Part shown: in pieces, positions 6,361 through 8,941 of the stretch
How positions within the stretch are numbered: position 1 is the stretch's first letter
How the letters are laid out: every line of letters begins with the position of its first letter
Assembly (NCBI GenBank): GCA_046757205.1
Contig: JBHHXR010000140.1
Location: 1 to 8,941, forward strand
DNA from: JBHHXR01 sp046757205
GTDB lineage: Bacteria; Pseudomonadota; Alphaproteobacteria; Rhodobacterales; Rhodobacteraceae
Length of the DNA: 8,941 nt
Direction of reading: 5' to 3'
Notes under the pieces: generated by a model
The model's database searches: none
Told to the model about the DNA's origin: nothing
What the model saw: only the letters and a program-made list of their open reading frames with translations
Position numbers and translations under genes: made by a program

Positions 6361-8181
6361 ATGCTGCCCGGCGAAGCGGCGGAATGGATTTCCACGATGA
6401 TGAACCCGGTAGCGGCACTGACTGCCCTGTTGCCCGATGCGGCGGCCCACGGCTCCGAAGGCGGGGCCGGAGCCGGCGACGCGCTCGAAGACCTGTTCCT
6501 GGGGGTGTTTCTCGCCGACAGCGATGACGCGCCGCGCCGGCCCGATGGCACGGTCGCGGAGTCGTCCGGCCTGACGGTGCCGCCGGACCGACAGAGCGAC
6601 GCCGACATCGCCGCCGGCGACGCGGCGTTCGCGCTACCGCCGATGGTGCCGGCAGCGGCCTTCCAGCACCGGGAAACCGTACCGGCGGGCGCGCGCGAAA
6701 CCGCCGCGCCCGGCCCGGTGCCGGACGGCGCGGAACCGCCTGCAGGCAAGATCGCCGGCCGGGCGAACCTCGGCGGGCTTCCGGAAGCGCTTCGGCACGC
6801 GTTCGACCCGTGGCCGCAAGCCGATGGCGCGGCGCGCAATTATCCGCGGCACACCGATGGCAATGCGGCGCGGAGCGTCCGGCCTGAGCGGGACGAAACC
6901 GGTGTCCGGGTCTTCCGTCCGGCCTCGCCGGAGGACCGGCGCGAGCCGGTGCCGGCGGTTGAGGGACCACCGGCACGGCCGCTGACAGCCGCCGGCGTCC
7001 CCCGGGCAGTCTCCCCCGGCATCGGCTCCGGTGTTTTCTCCGGTATTTCCTCCGGCATCTCCTCCGGTATCTCCGACTCCGTCTCGCCGGGCATTTCGCC
7101 CGAAGAACGGTCCGGAACGACGTTCTCGCCGCCCGATGGCCGCAGCGGAGGCGCGAAGCCCGATACCCCTGCCCCGGCGGCGCCAAGCCCCGACGCGGCC
7201 GCGCGATCGCCGGTCGCGCCAGGGGCCTCGCGGCCGGCGCGTTCCCTGAAAACCGGTTCCGCCGCATTCACGCAACTGGCGGAAGAACCGGCCCGGCAGG
7301 CGGAGTTCCGCGTTCAACCGGCCGGGGCAGCTTCGTCCGCCGCGCCCTCCGGCGCGCCGGCCGAACCGGACCGGGCCGCCCTGGCCGGCCAGGTTGCGGG
7401 CCTTTCCCGCACCGCGGCCCGGCCGCCGGATCATGACGCCGGCGGCGCCGGGCGGACACGAAACGCCCACAGCGAAGGCGCCGGGACGCCCGGTCGGGAA
7501 CCGCCGGCGGGGAGCGCCGCACCGCCTGGAAACACGCCGATTGTCCGCGCGACGGACCACCGGCCGACCGGCACCGGCACAGCGGCGGGGACATCATCAC
7601 CCGACGCCGCCAACGCCGCCGACCGCGATCACCCGGACCGCCGGGAACCGGTGCCCGGCGCGGCGCCACCATTACCGCCCGTCGGGGCAAGGGAGCGGGG
7701 GCCGGCCGGCTCCGCGGCGGCCGGTCCGGCGCCCCATCCGGCCACCGAAGCCGCTGTCCGGGTGGCTCGATCAGTGTCCGAGCAGGTGCTGGCGTCGGCG
7801 CCCGCCCAGGGCGAAACCCGCATCGAGATCCGGCTCAACCCGGCGGAACTGGGACGGCTGACGGTACACCTGGCGCCTTCCGACACCGGGCTGTCGGCCA
7901 GCTTCACTGCCGAACGCGCGGACGTCGCCGACTTGCTGCGCCGTCACGGCGACATGTTCCGGCGCGATCTCGCTCAGCTCGGGTTCGCCGACGTGTCGCT
8001 CGGCTTCGCGTCCGGCGGCGGGCATCGCGGCGCGCCAGGCCGGACGCACCCGGACCAGGCGCCGGATTCGGCCGCCGGGATCGCGCCACCGGGGGATTCG
8101 GCCCCGGACACGGCCGGCGCTCGCCAGACGGCGCCAGCGCGCGCGCCGCTGCATGGCGGCGAGCTGGATGTCCGGCTCTGA
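6361..8181 (+). CDS. fliK: Flagellar hook-length control protein FliK
   Basis: FliK is the secreted ruler that measures the hook and switches export from hook to filament substrates. The 606-residue product has the expected plan: a long low-complexity Ala/Pro/Gly-rich ruler region (about 1-465) and a C-terminal Flg_hook domain at about 472-553, with VSEQVLASAP, GETRIEIRLNPAELGRLTVHL and LRRHGDMFRRDLAQLGFADVSL. IRLNPAELGRL is the family hallmark. A short hydrophilic tail follows. The start is uncertain: ATG 6361 has no good ribosome binding site, and ATG 6397 or 6400 (codons 13 and 14) are alternatives; an in-frame stop lies at 6346. A four-residue repeat of type G-I-S-S occurs at 220-238. flgD follows after 38 bp, and rod gene flgJ is divergent, consistent with a hook-rod locus. 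Confidence 0.92.
   Translation: MLPGEAAEWISTMMNPVAALTALLPDAAAHGSEGGAGAGDALEDLFLGVFLADSDDAPRRPDGTVAESSGLTVPPDRQSDADIAAGDAAFALPPMVPAAAFQHRETVPAGARETAAPGPVPDGAEPPAGKIAGRANLGGLPEALRHAFDPWPQADGAARNYPRHTDGNAARSVRPERDETGVRVFRPASPEDRREPVPAVEGPPARPLTAAGVPRAVSPGIGSGVFSGISSGISSGISDSVSPGISPEERSGTTFSPPDGRSGGAKPDTPAPAAPSPDAAARSPVAPGASRPARSLKTGSAAFTQLAEEPARQAEFRVQPAGAASSAAPSGAPAEPDRAALAGQVAGLSRTAARPPDHDAGGAGRTRNAHSEGAGTPGREPPAGSAAPPGNTPIVRATDHRPTGTGTAAGTSSPDAANAADRDHPDRREPVPGAAPPLPPVGARERGPAGSAAAGPAPHPATEAAVRVARSVSEQVLASAPAQGETRIEIRLNPAELGRLTVHLAPSDTGLSASFTAERADVADLLRRHGDMFRRDLAQLGFADVSLGFASGGGHRGAPGRTHPDQAPDSAAGIAPPGDSAPDTAGARQTAPARAPLHGGELDVRL
7018..7074 (+). repeat. 12-bp microrepeat inside fliK
   Basis: Four successive 12-bp units encode GIGS, GVFS, GISS and GISS, then a partial GIS, at residues 220-238. 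The units share the pattern gg(c/t)at(c/t)tcctcc with small changes. The repeats are in frame, so changes in copy number would lengthen or shorten the ruler region by four residues. Confidence 0.7.
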
Positions 8182-8206
8182 ACCAATCCGACACAGTTGA
8201 ACGACC

Positions 8207-8212
8207 GGGAGG
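8207..8212 (+). promoter_or_regulatory. Ribosome binding site of flgD
   Basis: GGGAGG ends 7 nt before the ATG at 8220. The spacing is ideal and fixes the flgD start. Confidence 0.75.
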
Positions 8213-8219
8213 ACAAGAC

Positions 8220-8900
8220 ATGGACACCGCGATTTCCGGCACCCTGGCGCCCGACGCATCGACGGCCGGCAGGAACGCGGCGGCAAACCGGTCCGAGGCG
8301 GAAAAGGCGTCGTCAGATTTCGAGACGTTTCTGACCCTGCTGACCGCCCAGCTGCGCAACCAGGACCCGTTGCAGCCGCTCGATTCCACCCAGTTCGTGG
8401 CCCAGCTGGCGAGTTTTTCCGCCGTCGAGCAGCAGGTGAAGACCAACGATATTCTGCGCGCCATGGCGGCGGCGGCAGGCGCCGCCCAGCCCCAGCGGCT
8501 GGCCGGGCTTGTCGGCATGGAAGTTCCCGCGCCGGTCGCCAGGCGCTTCGAGGGAACGCCGCTGGAGGTGCGCTTCCATCCGGTCGCCGGGGCGCTGCGC
8601 GCGGAGTTGACCGTCCGCGACAGCGCCGGCGCGGTGGTGGCGCACGTGCCGGCGGACCCGGTCGCCGGACAGGCGACCTGGGACGGCGGCACCGCGAACG
8701 GCGGGGCAGCGGCCGGCGCGCTCTTCCGGTTCGCCGTGGAAAGTTTTGACGAAACCGCATCGCTCGGCACGCAGCCCGGCCTCGTCTTCGCGCCGGTGAC
8801 GCAGGTACTGCTCGACGGTCCCGAACCGCGCCTCGGCTTCGCCGGAGGTATCAGCATCGGGCTGCCGGAAGCGCAGGCCGTTCGCGCGCCGGGCGGATAG
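8220..8900 (+). CDS. flgD: Flagellar hook assembly scaffold FlgD
   Basis: FlgD forms the cap under which hook subunits (FlgE) polymerise; it is exported and discarded once the hook is complete. The 226-residue product begins with a disordered, secretion-type N-terminus (1-30). The conserved FlgD core follows: DFETFLTLLTAQLRNQDPLQP (33-53), STQFVAQLASFSAVEQQ (56-72) and NDILRAM (76-82). The C-terminal part has the tudor/Ig-like hook-cap fold pattern: GLVGMEVP (97-104), a beta-rich region with LTVRDSAGAVV (130-140), the WDG motif at 154-156 and GALFRFAVESFD (167-178), then APVTQVLLDG near the end. The length is normal. It lies 38 bp behind fliK, probably co-transcribed with it. The gene expected next, hook protein flgE, would be beyond the window. 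Confidence 0.95.
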   Translation: MDTAISGTLAPDASTAGRNAAANRSEAEKASSDFETFLTLLTAQLRNQDPLQPLDSTQFVAQLASFSAVEQQVKTNDILRAMAAAAGAAQPQRLAGLVGMEVPAPVARRFEGTPLEVRFHPVAGALRAELTVRDSAGAVVAHVPADPVAGQATWDGGTANGGAAAGALFRFAVESFDETASLGTQPGLVFAPVTQVLLDGPEPRLGFAGGISIGLPEAQAVRAPGG

Positions 8901-8941
8901 GCCCGGACGCGCCGCCCGCTTCACGCCGCGCCCCGGTTGTC

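Noticed and set aside
6334..6364. TAAA followed by GCCGATGC upstream of fliK as a sigma28 promoter
   Set aside because: The spacing is 19 bases rather than 15, and the -10 would overlap the first possible start codon.
5999..7267. A 422-codon minus-strand frame extending the rod-binding gene far into fliK
   Set aside because: Only the last 93 or so codons resemble FlgJ; the rest is antisense to fliK and Arg/Pro-rich.

Overview
The window is a flagellar gene cluster from a very GC-rich alphaproteobacterium. The combination of a flagellin gene followed by flaF, flbT and a DUF1217 gene, with a muramidase-less FlgJ-type rod-binding protein nearby, is typical of the Alphaproteobacteria. It most resembles the Rhodobacterales and related groups; the family cannot be fixed from this sequence alone. 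Every convincing gene has a flagellar role. No mobile element, tRNA, rRNA or CRISPR array was seen.

Layout: fliI (export ATPase) occupies 41-1540 on the plus strand. A roughly 900-bp convergent gap (1541-2443) follows, and its right two thirds is a 273-bp tandem repeat. A minus-strand block then reads, in transcription order from the right: flgJ-like rod-binding gene (6280-5999), flgN-like chaperone gene (5999-5628), flagellin (5385-4153), flaF (4058-3684), flbT (3687-3283) and a DUF1217 gene (3286-2444). Divergently from flgJ, on the plus strand, run fliK (hook-length control, 6361-8181) and flgD (hook cap, 8220-8900). The last 41 bases (8901-8941) hold nothing I recognise.

How the genes fit together: FliI energises export. 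FlgJ-like protein, FlgD and FliK build and measure the rod and hook. FlgN probably chaperones hook-filament junction proteins. Flagellin forms the filament, while FlaF and FlbT tune flagellin production. flaF-flbT and flbT-DUF1217 overlap by ATGA, and flgJ-flgN by TGATG, so translational coupling is likely within each group. A perfect 16-bp stem lies between flagellin and flaF, and a short hairpin plus T-run sits in the flagellin leader. Both suggest post-transcriptional adjustment of flagellin against its regulators.

The main oddity is the tandem array at 1950-2591. It is made of copies of the last 48 codons of the DUF1217 gene plus the sequence just after its stop. One duplication is perfect over more than a full unit and so looks recent. 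The outermost copy has diverged, mostly at silent positions. I found no convincing new biological system here. The repeat array, the RNA structures around flagellin and the uncharacterised DUF1217 protein are the items worth a second look.
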